From: Acidobacteriota bacterium
Lineage (GTDB): Bacteria; Acidobacteriota; Blastocatellia; Chloracidobacteriales; Chloracidobacteriaceae
Length of the DNA: 64,000 bases
Reading direction: 5' to 3'
Assembly (NCBI GenBank): GCA_016208495.1
Contig: JACQXX010000007.1
Coordinates: forward strand, 1-64,000
Shown: in pieces, positions 10,801 to 18,743 of the stretch
Numbering within the stretch: the first letter of the stretch is position 1
Layout of the letters: every line of letters begins with the position of its first letter
The notes under the pieces: generated by a model
What the model was told of the DNA's origin: nothing
What the model saw: the letters and a program-made list of their open reading frames with translations, nothing else
Database searches by the model: none
Program-made: the position numbers and the translations under genes

Positions 10801-10921
10801 ACAGGCACTGGTTGGTCCAAAAGGCAAGAACAAGGCCGCGAAGGTTCGGGTTGTGGCCCGCGATGCCGCCGGCAATAGCGGCACGGGTGACAGCGGCACC
10901 TTCAAGCTGATTGTGAAATAA
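7838..10921 (+). CDS. Exported PDTHGAVGPNHL-family protein with FN3 and Ig repeats (paralogue 2)
   Basis: A 1027-residue exported protein. I chose the ATG at 7838 because AAAGAGGT lies 5-6 bases upstream; a longer frame starts with TTG at 7808 with no ribosome site. Order: export segment (about 12-30), Pro/Ser-rich linker, propeller-like domain from about 194 (IPPDTHGAVGPNHLM, DPKILYDS, DDPTGRWNLY, NRWGDYSST) to 600, PNGGE Ig-like domain (605-700), FN3-like (708-805), and two Ig-like domains (812-905, 918-1027). The FN3 and last two Ig domains are nearly the same as in the 3591 protein (YSIYRSRTSPV; IPTTIAS-ATARIRV), pointing to recent duplication or gene conversion. Confidence 0.88.
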   Translation: MNQGKWRATSGLRLITLTCLLALIAISVSIRIGQSLTAFADQQPASPQKNPTATSAPSQSSPNAIVPVGALSRVPLRPGEMMRRQDGAKFIEIRQEEFPSTGQQIKGEPGKATRKAEIDFSEIAREEAAGLIQKIPKPKKSTVRIFPVTDPHPDNEIIVSPPATILPPNRETDSKLSVQPQVPSPELAANFQALGDSNTGIPPDTHGAVGPNHLMVTLNTDVRIQDKTGRPLSTSTLSAFWGRLGNLSTFDPKILYDSIQNRWLFVTMADPLEPTAAMLIGVSQTDDPTGRWNLYLVQIDSNGQNWADYPSIGFNKDWIVVSCNIFPNQGGGFRGANIYVFDKADLYANGTGKFTLLRGPDLTPVPAITHDPTLATMFVVTNLNSAIKVSTITGAVGSEVLTQGATITGGSDTWAFATSTDIGPQKGTSVKLDTGFSWMQNVVYRNGTLWASQTVNRPASNPTRSGLQLWNLSTSGAVLQRIIVEDPTNAVMFCYPTVAVNKNSDMLIGYSRLGADEFASAHYRFRGGTDALNTLRDDTRLKVGEAPYDKTFGGPVNRWGDYSSTIMDPNDLDMWTIQEYAVPASGGFDRWATWWGRVNAPQGSDTTAPTVQLTSPNGGESLTGSNRVTISWTSSDNSLVLFHDLNLSTDGGATFPVTVASGVVGTAKTFEWTVPLVESTQARVRVTAADPVNNRASDASDANFTISRPALSPPTDLSVAINGPQVRLSWKAAANTPGASLTGYSIYRSRTSPVSPIGSNRLGTFPASLLAFTDRPNPADGKTQFFYVVTAMYNTGESVPSNEVSAIPEPNSDATPPQVRVVAPNGGETVNNGEPLQIQWQSSDPGGGLASHNVDLSLDGGTTFGTSVAAGLGATAQSFVFQIPTTIASATARIRVTARDAAGNNGTDSSDANFTIKSSDASPPTVTITSPTAGQKVKITASAGFNVTWSTADNVGVTSQEIFVAKDGTTFQSLASGLSGSTTSFTLTQALVGPKGKNKAAKVRVVARDAAGNSGTGDSGTFKLIVK

Positions 10922-10926
10922 CCCTT

Positions 10927-11107
10927 TGAGCAAGTAGTGAATAGCGAGTCGTCAGAATGAGCAAGTCGCGAGTCGTCAACCTGTGACAAATTGAATTTAT
11001 GGTTTGATTGCTCAGTATTCCATCGTTACCAAAGCGATAAGCTTAAATGACGTAACAGAAAAGAACCTCTTCTGACTACTCGCTACTCGCCACTCACTAC
11101 TCGCTCT
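10927..11107. repeat. Inverted pair of heptamer arrays
   Basis: GAGCAAGTAGTGAATAGCGA at 10927 and on is the imperfect reverse complement of the run ending CTCGCCACTCACTACTCGCT near 11105. The unit is CTACTCG or its complement CGAGTAG. The two arms flank about 90 bp of plain sequence, so the transcript of the gap could form a long imperfect hairpin. Confidence 0.7.
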
Positions 11108-11217
11108 GGTTCACAACTTTGCTCTCTTCAATTCAATTCAGTTTCAAAAACGACACAGTGACACCAGGATAAGGGTGGTAAAAACACCTGTATTCTGAAC
11201 CAGGGAGTTGTACACAC

Positions 11218-14200
11218 ATGAGGAAAGGTATTTGCTTTGCTCATCTTGCACTCATTTTCGTGAGTGTGGGGATGTTTGCTGCTGGAGTTGGGTGGACGAT
11301 TGCTCACGCCGACTGGCAAAAGGTCAGAGCCCAATCGGGTCAAAAAAAATCGAAGGCACAGCGGTCTGAACCTCAGTCAAAAACCGCTCGCGGTGCCAAC
11401 GCGCCAGCTTCAATCTTGAAACCCAGGTCAACCCGGCAGTCGTCTCAGGCTGATTTTCCGCCAGTCAAATTGCAGGATTTACCAGGCTATGGCCAAAAAA
11501 CCATTGCTGGAATCCCTGGAGTTGCAATTCGGGCCGCCGAAGTGGATTTTACTCAGCTTGCGCTTGAAGAAGCCCGACGCCCGCTGGCACGTCGTCCAAA
11601 AATTGAGCGTGAAAAAGGACCCGTTCCGCTTGATGTCATTCGACCCGACGAAACTGTGGTTCCCAGTCCTCCCGCGACAAGTGTGACACCTGGTACCAAA
11701 GCCCTGGCACCCTCGCCAACCCCCGCTTCCAGTTTTCTTGGGCTCGAAGATAATGGTCCTTCGTTCCCACCTGACACGCATGGCGCCGCAGGCCCCAATC
11801 ATTTGATGGTAACGCTCAATACTGAGATTCGAATCCAGGACCGCAAGGGGAAGGCCCTGCGAACTGTTTCCCTCGATGGATTCTGGAGTGCTGTCGGAAA
11901 TCCTAACTCATTTGATCCAAAGGTATTGTACGACCCTTATCAAAACCGCTGGATGATGACGAGCACGGCAGATTCATTCTCGCCTACGTCATCGGTTCTG
12001 ATTGGTGTAACCCAAACGGATGATCCAACCGGAAAATGGAATCTTTACAATATTGATGCCGACTCGACGGATGTGGCCTGGGCTGACTACCCCAGCTTTG
12101 GGTTTAACAAAGACTGGATCGTGGTCACGGTCAATATGTTTGGGAATGAAAGCGGTGGGTTTCGAGGGACAAACGCGTTTGTGTTTGACAAGGCGGATTT
12201 GTATGCGCGAGGCACTGGTCGCCATACCTTGCTCCAAACCCCAGCTTTTACCTTGACTCCAGCCATTACGCACAGCGATACCCTCGATACCATGTACCTG
12301 GTTCAAAATGTGGGTTCCGGACTCCGCTTGTATTCAATTACTGGCTCAGTCGGCGCCGAGCAACTCAATACACTTTCGATTGTCAGCACCGGCGATGGGT
12401 GGTCATCTTCAGAGCCAGGGTTTGAAGATTCCGCTCCTCAAAAAGGCACCACTCGCAAAATCGCGGCCAACGATGGTCGAATTCAGAACGTGGTCTTTCG
12501 CAACGGCACCCTCTGGGCAACCCACACGATTTTCCTTCCGGCTGGAGACCCAACCCGGGCCTGTGTTCAAATCTGGCAATTTGCTCCGAGCGGTGGCGTG
12601 ATCCAGCGAATTGTTTTGGAAGACCCGACCAGCAAAATGTTTTTTGCCTTTCCATCGCTGGCGGTGAACAAAAACAATGACGTGCTGGTGGGCTATTCGC
12701 GGTTTTCTCCAGACCAGTTTGCCAGTGCGAACTTTGCCTTTCGGGGTGGCACCGACCCGCTCAACACCTTGCGCGACGATACCGTGTTGAAGAATGGCGA
12801 AGACGTCTATATCAAGTCCGGCGGAGGTGAGAACCGATGGGGAGATTACAGCAGCACCGTGGTAGATCCGGTCAATGATCTGGATATGTGGACTGTTCAG
12901 GAATTTGCCGCCAAACAAGCCAGTAACACCAGTAAATGGGGCACCTGGTGGGGGCAAATCCCGGCGCCGGTGAGTGGTGGCGATACAGTTGCACCGCTGG
13001 TCGAAGTGACAACCCCCAATGGTGGTGATCAGGTGAAGGGTGGCGACCGGCTGCGAATTGCCTGGACGTCAAGCGATAATCTGGGGGTTGTGCTCCACGA
13101 TGTTGCGCTTTCAACCGATGGCGGCACCACGTTCACCACAAACATTGCGACGGGGTTGCCAGGGACAGCCAGCGAATTTACCTGGGCGGTGCCGTTGATC
13201 GAAGTTCCACAGGCCCGGATTCGAGTTTCGGCCTTTGATCAATTTTTCAATCAGTCAACTGACACCAGCAACGCCGATTTTACGATTGCCCGCCCACCAT
13301 TGGCGCCGCCAACCAATTTGAATGCAACGGTTTGTGGTCAGGCTGTCGCGTTAAACTGGGATGCGGCGGCCAATACGCCTGGGGCGATTTTAACCGGGTA
13401 CAACGTGTATCGGTCGCAAACATCCCCCGTTTCAACCCTGCCACTCAACCGTCTGGGAAGTTTCAGTGCTCAAACCAGAGCGTTCACCGACCGACCACCG
13501 ATTGATGGTCAGAGTCGGTATTTTTATGCGGTGACTTCGGTGTTTAACACCGGAGAAAGCGGCCCCTCCAATGAAATTTCGGCCAATCCAGATGGTCGGA
13601 GCGACACTGAATCGCCAAAGGTTGTTCTGGTCAGTCCAAACGGTGGCGAAGTGGTCGAAGCGGGAAGTCAGCTCCAAATCCAATGGGAAGCTGACGATGA
13701 TTTGTGTATCACATCGCAAAATATTGATCTTTCAACTGATAGCGGTGCGACGTTTACCCGAATTGTTGCCACGGGTTTGGCTGGAGCGGCACGGACGTTT
13801 GCTTTTCAGGTACCAACCGCGCTTGATACGACCACGGCGCGAATCCGGGTGATTGCCCGTGATGCCAGCGGAAAAACCGGTCAGGACGTGTCAGAGCGTG
13901 ATTTTACGATCAAGGTCAATGACACGATTGCCCCAACCGTGACGATCACGTCTCCGAGTGCCAATCAAAAAGTGAAAATTCGCTCGACGACTCCATTTTC
14001 AGTGACCTGGAATTCATCGGACAACATTGGATTGGCGAGTCACGACGTGTTGCTGGCGCGGGAGAGCACAGCCCAGTTCCAATCCGTGGCAACTGGTCTG
14101 GGCGGTACAACTCGTTCATTTTCACTGACATCGGCCATTGTCGGAAGCGCGAAGAGTAAAACAGCCCGCATCCGTGTGGTGGCCAGGGACACAGTGGGGA

Positions 14201-14247
14201 ATACTGGAACCGGTGACAGCGCTCCGTTCCGAATCAACTCGAAATAA
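11218..14247 (+). CDS. Exported PDTHGAVGPNHL-family protein with FN3 and Ig repeats (paralogue 3)
   Basis: A 1009-residue exported protein, ATG start with a distant GGGAG. Signal segment at residues 5-28, basic Ser/Lys-rich linker, propeller-like domain from about 174 (FPPDTHGAAGPNHLM, DPKVLYDPYQNR, DDPTGKWNLY, NRWGDYSST) to 580, PNGGD Ig-like domain (589-685), FN3-like (690-785), then Ig-like domains at 794-890 and 900-1009. It is the most divergent of the three paralogues: the first Ig motif has PNGGD for PNGGE, and the middle Ig contains a Cys (DDLCITSQN). The export segment suggests an envelope or extracellular location. No enzyme motif was seen. Confidence 0.88.
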   Translation: MRKGICFAHLALIFVSVGMFAAGVGWTIAHADWQKVRAQSGQKKSKAQRSEPQSKTARGANAPASILKPRSTRQSSQADFPPVKLQDLPGYGQKTIAGIPGVAIRAAEVDFTQLALEEARRPLARRPKIEREKGPVPLDVIRPDETVVPSPPATSVTPGTKALAPSPTPASSFLGLEDNGPSFPPDTHGAAGPNHLMVTLNTEIRIQDRKGKALRTVSLDGFWSAVGNPNSFDPKVLYDPYQNRWMMTSTADSFSPTSSVLIGVTQTDDPTGKWNLYNIDADSTDVAWADYPSFGFNKDWIVVTVNMFGNESGGFRGTNAFVFDKADLYARGTGRHTLLQTPAFTLTPAITHSDTLDTMYLVQNVGSGLRLYSITGSVGAEQLNTLSIVSTGDGWSSSEPGFEDSAPQKGTTRKIAANDGRIQNVVFRNGTLWATHTIFLPAGDPTRACVQIWQFAPSGGVIQRIVLEDPTSKMFFAFPSLAVNKNNDVLVGYSRFSPDQFASANFAFRGGTDPLNTLRDDTVLKNGEDVYIKSGGGENRWGDYSSTVVDPVNDLDMWTVQEFAAKQASNTSKWGTWWGQIPAPVSGGDTVAPLVEVTTPNGGDQVKGGDRLRIAWTSSDNLGVVLHDVALSTDGGTTFTTNIATGLPGTASEFTWAVPLIEVPQARIRVSAFDQFFNQSTDTSNADFTIARPPLAPPTNLNATVCGQAVALNWDAAANTPGAILTGYNVYRSQTSPVSTLPLNRLGSFSAQTRAFTDRPPIDGQSRYFYAVTSVFNTGESGPSNEISANPDGRSDTESPKVVLVSPNGGEVVEAGSQLQIQWEADDDLCITSQNIDLSTDSGATFTRIVATGLAGAARTFAFQVPTALDTTTARIRVIARDASGKTGQDVSERDFTIKVNDTIAPTVTITSPSANQKVKIRSTTPFSVTWNSSDNIGLASHDVLLARESTAQFQSVATGLGGTTRSFSLTSAIVGSAKSKTARIRVVARDTVGNTGTGDSAPFRINSK

Positions 14248-14256
14248 AATCATACC

Positions 14257-14281
14257 AGTCCGTAGTCCGTAGTCCGTAGTC
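14257..14281. repeat. Tandem heptamer array (CGTAGTC)
   Basis: Three to four copies of CGTAGTC just after the stop of the third paralogue. No reverse-complement partner is obvious in this gap. Confidence 0.7.
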
Positions 14282-14406
14282 AATAGTTCACTAAGTTTAT
14301 TTGATTGAATCACTTGACTATGCTCTAACACGAGGGGGGGGATTGCAAACTGGTATCATTCAGGGTTTAGAGATCTGAGGTTTCGAGGAGTAAGCCTTCC
14401 TAAACC

Positions 14407-14446
14407 AAAAAGGGCAGCCTGCCTGATAGCACGGTTGCCCTTTTTT
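14407..14446 (+). terminator. Rho-independent terminator
   Basis: AAAAGGGCAGCC pairs with GGTTGCCCTTTT (12 bp with one G.T pair) around a 13-nt loop and runs into TTTTTTCTTT. It separates the exported-protein cluster from the accessory cassette that starts at 14499, so the cassette probably has its own promoter between here and 14499 or relies on read-through. Confidence 0.8.
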
Positions 14447-14498
14447 CTTTGGTGTGGGAAATTCAGGAGCAGTAAATTCAAAGCAGACGAGGAATCCA

Positions 14499-17177
14499 AT
14501 GACAGACGATTTGATCCCTGTAAATAGTGAGTACGAAACGTTTTTCCACGATCTCAAAGCACATATTCAGCAATCGCAAATTCGCACTGTCCTGGGTGTG
14601 AATCGAGAACTGGTTATGCTGTACTGGCACATTGGGTGTGAAATTCAGGAACGGCAAAAACGACAGGGGTGGGGCGCGAAAATCATTGATCGTCTAGCGG
14701 CGGATCTCAGCCGTGAATTCCCGGAAATGAAAGGCTTTTCGTCGCGAAACCTGAAGTATATGCGTGCTCTGGCGGAGGCTTATCCTGACGAACAATTTGT
14801 GCAACAGCTTGTTGCACAAATTCCCTGGGGGCATAATTTGCGCATTTTGGAAGGAGTCAAATCCCCGGTTGAGCGCGAGTGGTATGTCCGTCAAACCATT
14901 GAAAATGGATGGAGTCGCAATGTTTTAACTCATCAAATTGAAAGTCGTCTCTATCACCGCCAGGGACAGGCCATCACAAATTTCACGCACGCTTTACCCG
15001 CGACTCAATCAGAACTGGCACACCAAATTCTCAAGGATCCGTACAATTTTGATTTTTTATCACTCGGGAAAGACGCTTATGAGCGTGACCTGGAGCGTGG
15101 GCTGCTTGAATACATCGGAAAATTTCTGACAGAACTTGGCGTTGGATTTGCTTTTGTCGGCAGTCACTATCGTCTGACAATCGGCAACTTTGATTTCTAT
15201 CTTGACCTGCTGTTTTATCACACCAAATTGCATTGCTATGTGGCCGTGGATCTGAAGATTGGTGAGTTTGAACCTGAATTTGCTGGCAAGATGAACTTCT
15301 ATCTCTCGGCTCTGGATGATCGGGTCAAAGGGCCGGAGGATAATCCTTCCATTGGGCTCATCTTGTGTAAATCCCAGGATAAAACCATTGCTGAATATGC
15401 GCTTCGGGATATGGCAAAACCGTTGGGTGTTGCGACGTACCAGATTGTCGAAGCCATGCCGGAGCAATATCACCGATTACTCCCACAAGTTGAAGAAATT
15501 GAGCAGGGGCTGACTTCAGAAATTGACTGGGATGTATTTACACCTCGGCCAACTTACTGGTTTGAATCGGAAGTGGCATACGAAGGTCACGGTGAGGCGA
15601 TTTTTTCAACCCCAGAAGGGAAAATCGAAGGGCCAGTGATTGTGCGGTTCAATGAATTTGGCCAGCCGTACGTCGAAATGAAGGTGGAAAAGATCGAAAC
15701 TCCAGTTCCATTGACCTTTGGGTTACATGAACTGCTCAGTGGGCAATCTCCCATCCATCGCCCCAAAAAGATCATTTTGATGATGGGGGCACAGATCAAT
15801 AATGTTTGCGTTCAACTGGATGTTAAAACAGCGCATGGTTTGTTCCATGCTGATGGGAATGTTCGGTATGGATATTCATCAGGTTTGACCGGAGGGACTG
15901 GCAAGGTCATTTTTTACCCTTCATGGTCACAGTATGATTCTACAACTGCTTCATCTCCAAGATATTGGGTGCTTCCACTCATCAATTTCCTGACAGATTT
16001 TGGACAACACCACGAAGCTCTTGACTCTCATCCACTTCGGGTTTTTCCCACTCCCCGTATTCCACCAGGGCTTTCAGCTCACGAGAAAGCAATGGCTCAA
16101 TTTCAAGCCAATTCAAAAAACAAACTGGTTATTTTTGAATTCAGCGGAAGTTTAGGTTTTATCGAAGCATTGCCTGAGTACCAGGAAAAAAGCGATCAGC
16201 TTCTTGCCAAACAGGTTCCAATGGCGGTGACGGCCATGATGGTTGGGGAGCTTGGAACCCATTCAATTGACTTCCCAAGAACAAGTGAACAGAAGGTTGA
16301 ATGGTTTCCAGGACGATTTCTTGATTTGCTTGGGCTCGCAACCGGTGTACAAGTTGGGATTCCCTGGGTTGAGTTTCGAGACTCAAACGGCAAACTGATC
16401 CGACGACTTCACCTGCCAGTCAATCCGGGTGCCTATCAAAGAGGTCAAAATGTCCTTGGACCACATAATTACCAGGGATTAAGTCATTTATTGACCAGGA
16501 GCTGGCTGGCAACGGATGTCCCAGGGGCACTGATCCATGTCAGCATCAGACACATTCTTTTGGGTGGAAGTTATGAACAACACCTTGAGGAAAAGATTCT
16601 CTTTTTACACCGTGCTGTCAGAAGTTTATATGACGGACTTTTGAAGTCTTCGGTCCCTCTGGTTGAAGCTCTTGATCCAAAGCAAAGCCAGAAGATCCAA
16701 AAACTTCTGGTTTCGACAGCAAAGAAAATCCAGTCAATGACCGATTCAGAGAGTGACCTCTCCAACCAGGCACTCACTGCGCTTGCGGCTTATCTGTTGG
16801 ATATCAAAAACTGTAAAGAACCATTGGAACTCGTTTTAGCCCGGTTATTTGAACACTTTGACATTCCGGATGTTGAAATCTTAAACCGACACTATCAGGA
16901 AAACCCCCGTCCTGACGGTTTGCAGTGGCTCCAGGTTGTCGCCAAATACTGCATGGCCCCACTCGAAGACGGGTACTTTCACATTACGGAAAAGCGACAT
17001 GACCTTGAGGATGTAGTGAAAATTGGTCAACACCTCCACGATATTCTGGTTCGGATCATGCTCAAGCTTCTGAAATATGACTTTGAGTACAACCCAACAG
17101 TCATCGCCAGCGTGGCTCGATTCCCTGTTGACTGGGTGAATGCTGAGACCACAGCCGAGGACCTCGGTTATGAATAG
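14499..17177 (+). CDS. YhcG/DUF1016-type PD-(D/E)xK nuclease fused to a large unknown C-terminal region
   Basis: An 892-residue cytoplasmic protein. ATG at 14499 follows GAGG at 6 bases; the frame could extend to GTG 14454 but that lacks a ribosome site. Residues 8-155 match the helical N-terminal part of DUF1016 (YWHIGCEI, GWGAKIIDRLA-DLS, GFSSRNLKYM, IPWGHNLRIL). Residues 165-330 are the nuclease part: DFYLDLLFYHTKLHCYVAVD with D250-x-K252 (family usually E-x-K) and FEPEFAGKMNFYL. Known YhcG proteins are about 330-380 residues, so the 550 residues after about 345 are an extension. It starts beta-rich (EVAYEGHGEAIFSTPEGKIE) and ends helical; I do not recognise it and see no Rx4-6H HEPN motif. 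Read as a fused nuclease effector and sensor, possibly anti-phage; inference. Followed at 45 bp by the 17223 gene. Confidence 0.85.
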   Translation: MTDDLIPVNSEYETFFHDLKAHIQQSQIRTVLGVNRELVMLYWHIGCEIQERQKRQGWGAKIIDRLAADLSREFPEMKGFSSRNLKYMRALAEAYPDEQFVQQLVAQIPWGHNLRILEGVKSPVEREWYVRQTIENGWSRNVLTHQIESRLYHRQGQAITNFTHALPATQSELAHQILKDPYNFDFLSLGKDAYERDLERGLLEYIGKFLTELGVGFAFVGSHYRLTIGNFDFYLDLLFYHTKLHCYVAVDLKIGEFEPEFAGKMNFYLSALDDRVKGPEDNPSIGLILCKSQDKTIAEYALRDMAKPLGVATYQIVEAMPEQYHRLLPQVEEIEQGLTSEIDWDVFTPRPTYWFESEVAYEGHGEAIFSTPEGKIEGPVIVRFNEFGQPYVEMKVEKIETPVPLTFGLHELLSGQSPIHRPKKIILMMGAQINNVCVQLDVKTAHGLFHADGNVRYGYSSGLTGGTGKVIFYPSWSQYDSTTASSPRYWVLPLINFLTDFGQHHEALDSHPLRVFPTPRIPPGLSAHEKAMAQFQANSKNKLVIFEFSGSLGFIEALPEYQEKSDQLLAKQVPMAVTAMMVGELGTHSIDFPRTSEQKVEWFPGRFLDLLGLATGVQVGIPWVEFRDSNGKLIRRLHLPVNPGAYQRGQNVLGPHNYQGLSHLLTRSWLATDVPGALIHVSIRHILLGGSYEQHLEEKILFLHRAVRSLYDGLLKSSVPLVEALDPKQSQKIQKLLVSTAKKIQSMTDSESDLSNQALTALAAYLLDIKNCKEPLELVLARLFEHFDIPDVEILNRHYQENPRPDGLQWLQVVAKYCMAPLEDGYFHITEKRHDLEDVVKIGQHLHDILVRIMLKLLKYDFEYNPTVIASVARFPVDWVNAETTAEDLGYE

Positions 17178-17222
17178 GTGTTTGGTTGTGTTGTTCTGTA
17201 TTTGTTTGGGGGGAGTGTCGTT

Positions 17223-17723
17223 GTGTTAAACGAAAATGAACAGAAGGAAGAATTTAGCTTTGCATATATTCAAGCCATTGCTGCGACGGCTGGATATCAA
17301 GTTGAACGACCACAACGTGATAAACAAAGTGTTGATTTGAAAATTGTAGCTTACAGTGCACAGGGGTGGCCCCCAGATCTAGAAATTCTTATTCAAGTAA
17401 AATGTACCGCTTCCCAGACCGCTTTAGGTGATAAAGAGGTTAAATTTGTATTGAAAGCCAATAATTACAATGATTTGCGCAAAGATGGAATTCTTCCTCG
17501 GATTCTGATAGTTGTTTTAGTTCCTCAAAATATGGCTGATTGGGTTGAACCTTCAGAACAACAACTCATTTTAAGGCATTGTGCTTATTGGATAGATCTT
17601 CGAGGACGAGTGGAAATAAAAAACACTGAGTCAATAACCATTCATATCCCTCGCAAAAATCAATTTACAGTTCAATCTTTACAAGAAATAGTAGCTCGCT
17701 TTCAACAAGAGATGCAGGGATAA
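17223..17723 (+). CDS. DUF4365-like PD-(D/E)xK-fold protein
   Basis: A 166-residue protein. GTG at 17223 was chosen because GGGGGGAG lies 7 bases upstream; the frame reaches back to 17178 next to the previous stop. The pattern E-x-x-S-x-x-YIQAIAATAGYQ, then D37 in QSVDLKI, then ILIQVKC (Q-x-K near 57-59) matches DUF4365, a nuclease-like fold found in defence loci and fused to NTPases. Here the domain stands alone. The acid in E-x-K is replaced by Gln, common in this family. It lies 45 bp after the fused nuclease and 29 bp before the next gene, so the three probably form an operon. Its codons are clearly richer in A/T than the flanking exported-protein genes, which hints at transfer. Confidence 0.75.
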   Translation: MLNENEQKEEFSFAYIQAIAATAGYQVERPQRDKQSVDLKIVAYSAQGWPPDLEILIQVKCTASQTALGDKEVKFVLKANNYNDLRKDGILPRILIVVLVPQNMADWVEPSEQQLILRHCAYWIDLRGRVEIKNTESITIHIPRKNQFTVQSLQEIVARFQQEMQG

Positions 17724-17752
17724 TAGACTTATCAGGTGGAGGAAGACCGGTT

Positions 17753-18673
17753 ATGCAATCAGCCATATTACCCAGTGAAATCCAAAATGTTGGGCCGCTC
17801 AATTTGAGTGACTATCTGAAAAAAACTGGATGGAAACAAGAGCGTGAACTCCCAGAAAGAGTGTCTTTTTGGGTGAACCATGATCAGGGGGCAACCCAAC
17901 GTAGAATTTTACTTCCTTTGCAGGAACACTTCTTTGATTTTGAAATGTGTATAGAAAAAGCTTTAAAAACCTTGGAAGCCTTTGAGCACCGCCCTCAATC
18001 TGAAATTCTGCAAGATATTGTGTCACCTGGAATTGATGTGATTCGCATTCGGCTGGATCAACCTGTAAATTGGAGAAATGGTATTCCACTCCAGCAAAGC
18101 CTTGCACTCACACAAACCATCGAGAAAATGCTCAAGATAGCAGCTTTACAGGTAGTAGATTCTCAGATGGAAACGTCGTCTTCTGGTTCTGTACTTGCAA
18201 ATGAGTTTCTGGATAGAATTCAGATCCAGATACACCATAATGAAAAACTCGAAATTGAATTAGTCTCTCCACTTCCTAAACCAGATTCTTCAATTCCCCA
18301 GGCAGTACCATTTGAGCGCAAGGTCGTGGATGTGCTTGCTGCGCAACTGACTACTTTGCAGGCTGGCATCACTCCATTTCCACCTCCTGAGCTTTTCCAA
18401 ACTCTAAATGAAATGAGAAAAGTGGGTGTCACTCGCAACCTATGTGAAACCATTACTGGATTGGGAAATTTCAGTAGGGATGAGGTTGAGTTTGGTATAT
18501 CCAGATCAAGAAAATTACCCGCCGAGAGCTACGTCAAAAAAACAATTCACTTTTCGAGTGATGATCTCCAAAAAATCAAAGAGTTGAATTCCTGGTTTGA
18601 TTTATTTGAAAGAACTGCTTGCCCCAATAGTTTTCAAGCTGGAATGCCAAATGAATTTGGAGTTACTCATTAA
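17753..18673 (+). CDS. Unknown protein, third gene of nuclease cassette
   Basis: A 306-residue soluble protein with a good start (GGAGG before ATG 17753). I do not recognise the family. It has no signal peptide or membrane segment. Visible: an N-terminal LSDYLKKTGWKQE-LPERVSFW motif and an acidic-hydrophobic middle (DIVSPGIDVIRIRLDQPVNW). A helical stretch with EKMLKIAALQ and a C-terminal EVEFGISRSRKLPAESYVKK segment follow. The end (GMPNEFGVTH) is abrupt, so a truncated tail is possible. Spacing and AT-rich codons tie it to the DUF4365-like gene upstream. A regulator, immunity or target-recognition partner for the nucleases is conceivable, but nothing in the sequence decides this. Confidence 0.7.
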   Translation: MQSAILPSEIQNVGPLNLSDYLKKTGWKQERELPERVSFWVNHDQGATQRRILLPLQEHFFDFEMCIEKALKTLEAFEHRPQSEILQDIVSPGIDVIRIRLDQPVNWRNGIPLQQSLALTQTIEKMLKIAALQVVDSQMETSSSGSVLANEFLDRIQIQIHHNEKLEIELVSPLPKPDSSIPQAVPFERKVVDVLAAQLTTLQAGITPFPPPELFQTLNEMRKVGVTRNLCETITGLGNFSRDEVEFGISRSRKLPAESYVKKTIHFSSDDLQKIKELNSWFDLFERTACPNSFQAGMPNEFGVTH

Positions 18674-18743
18674 TGGTGGTTTAAGTTAGACATCAATGCC
18701 CCTTTAAAATACTACTTCCTCCAGCATAACTATTTAATTTTCT

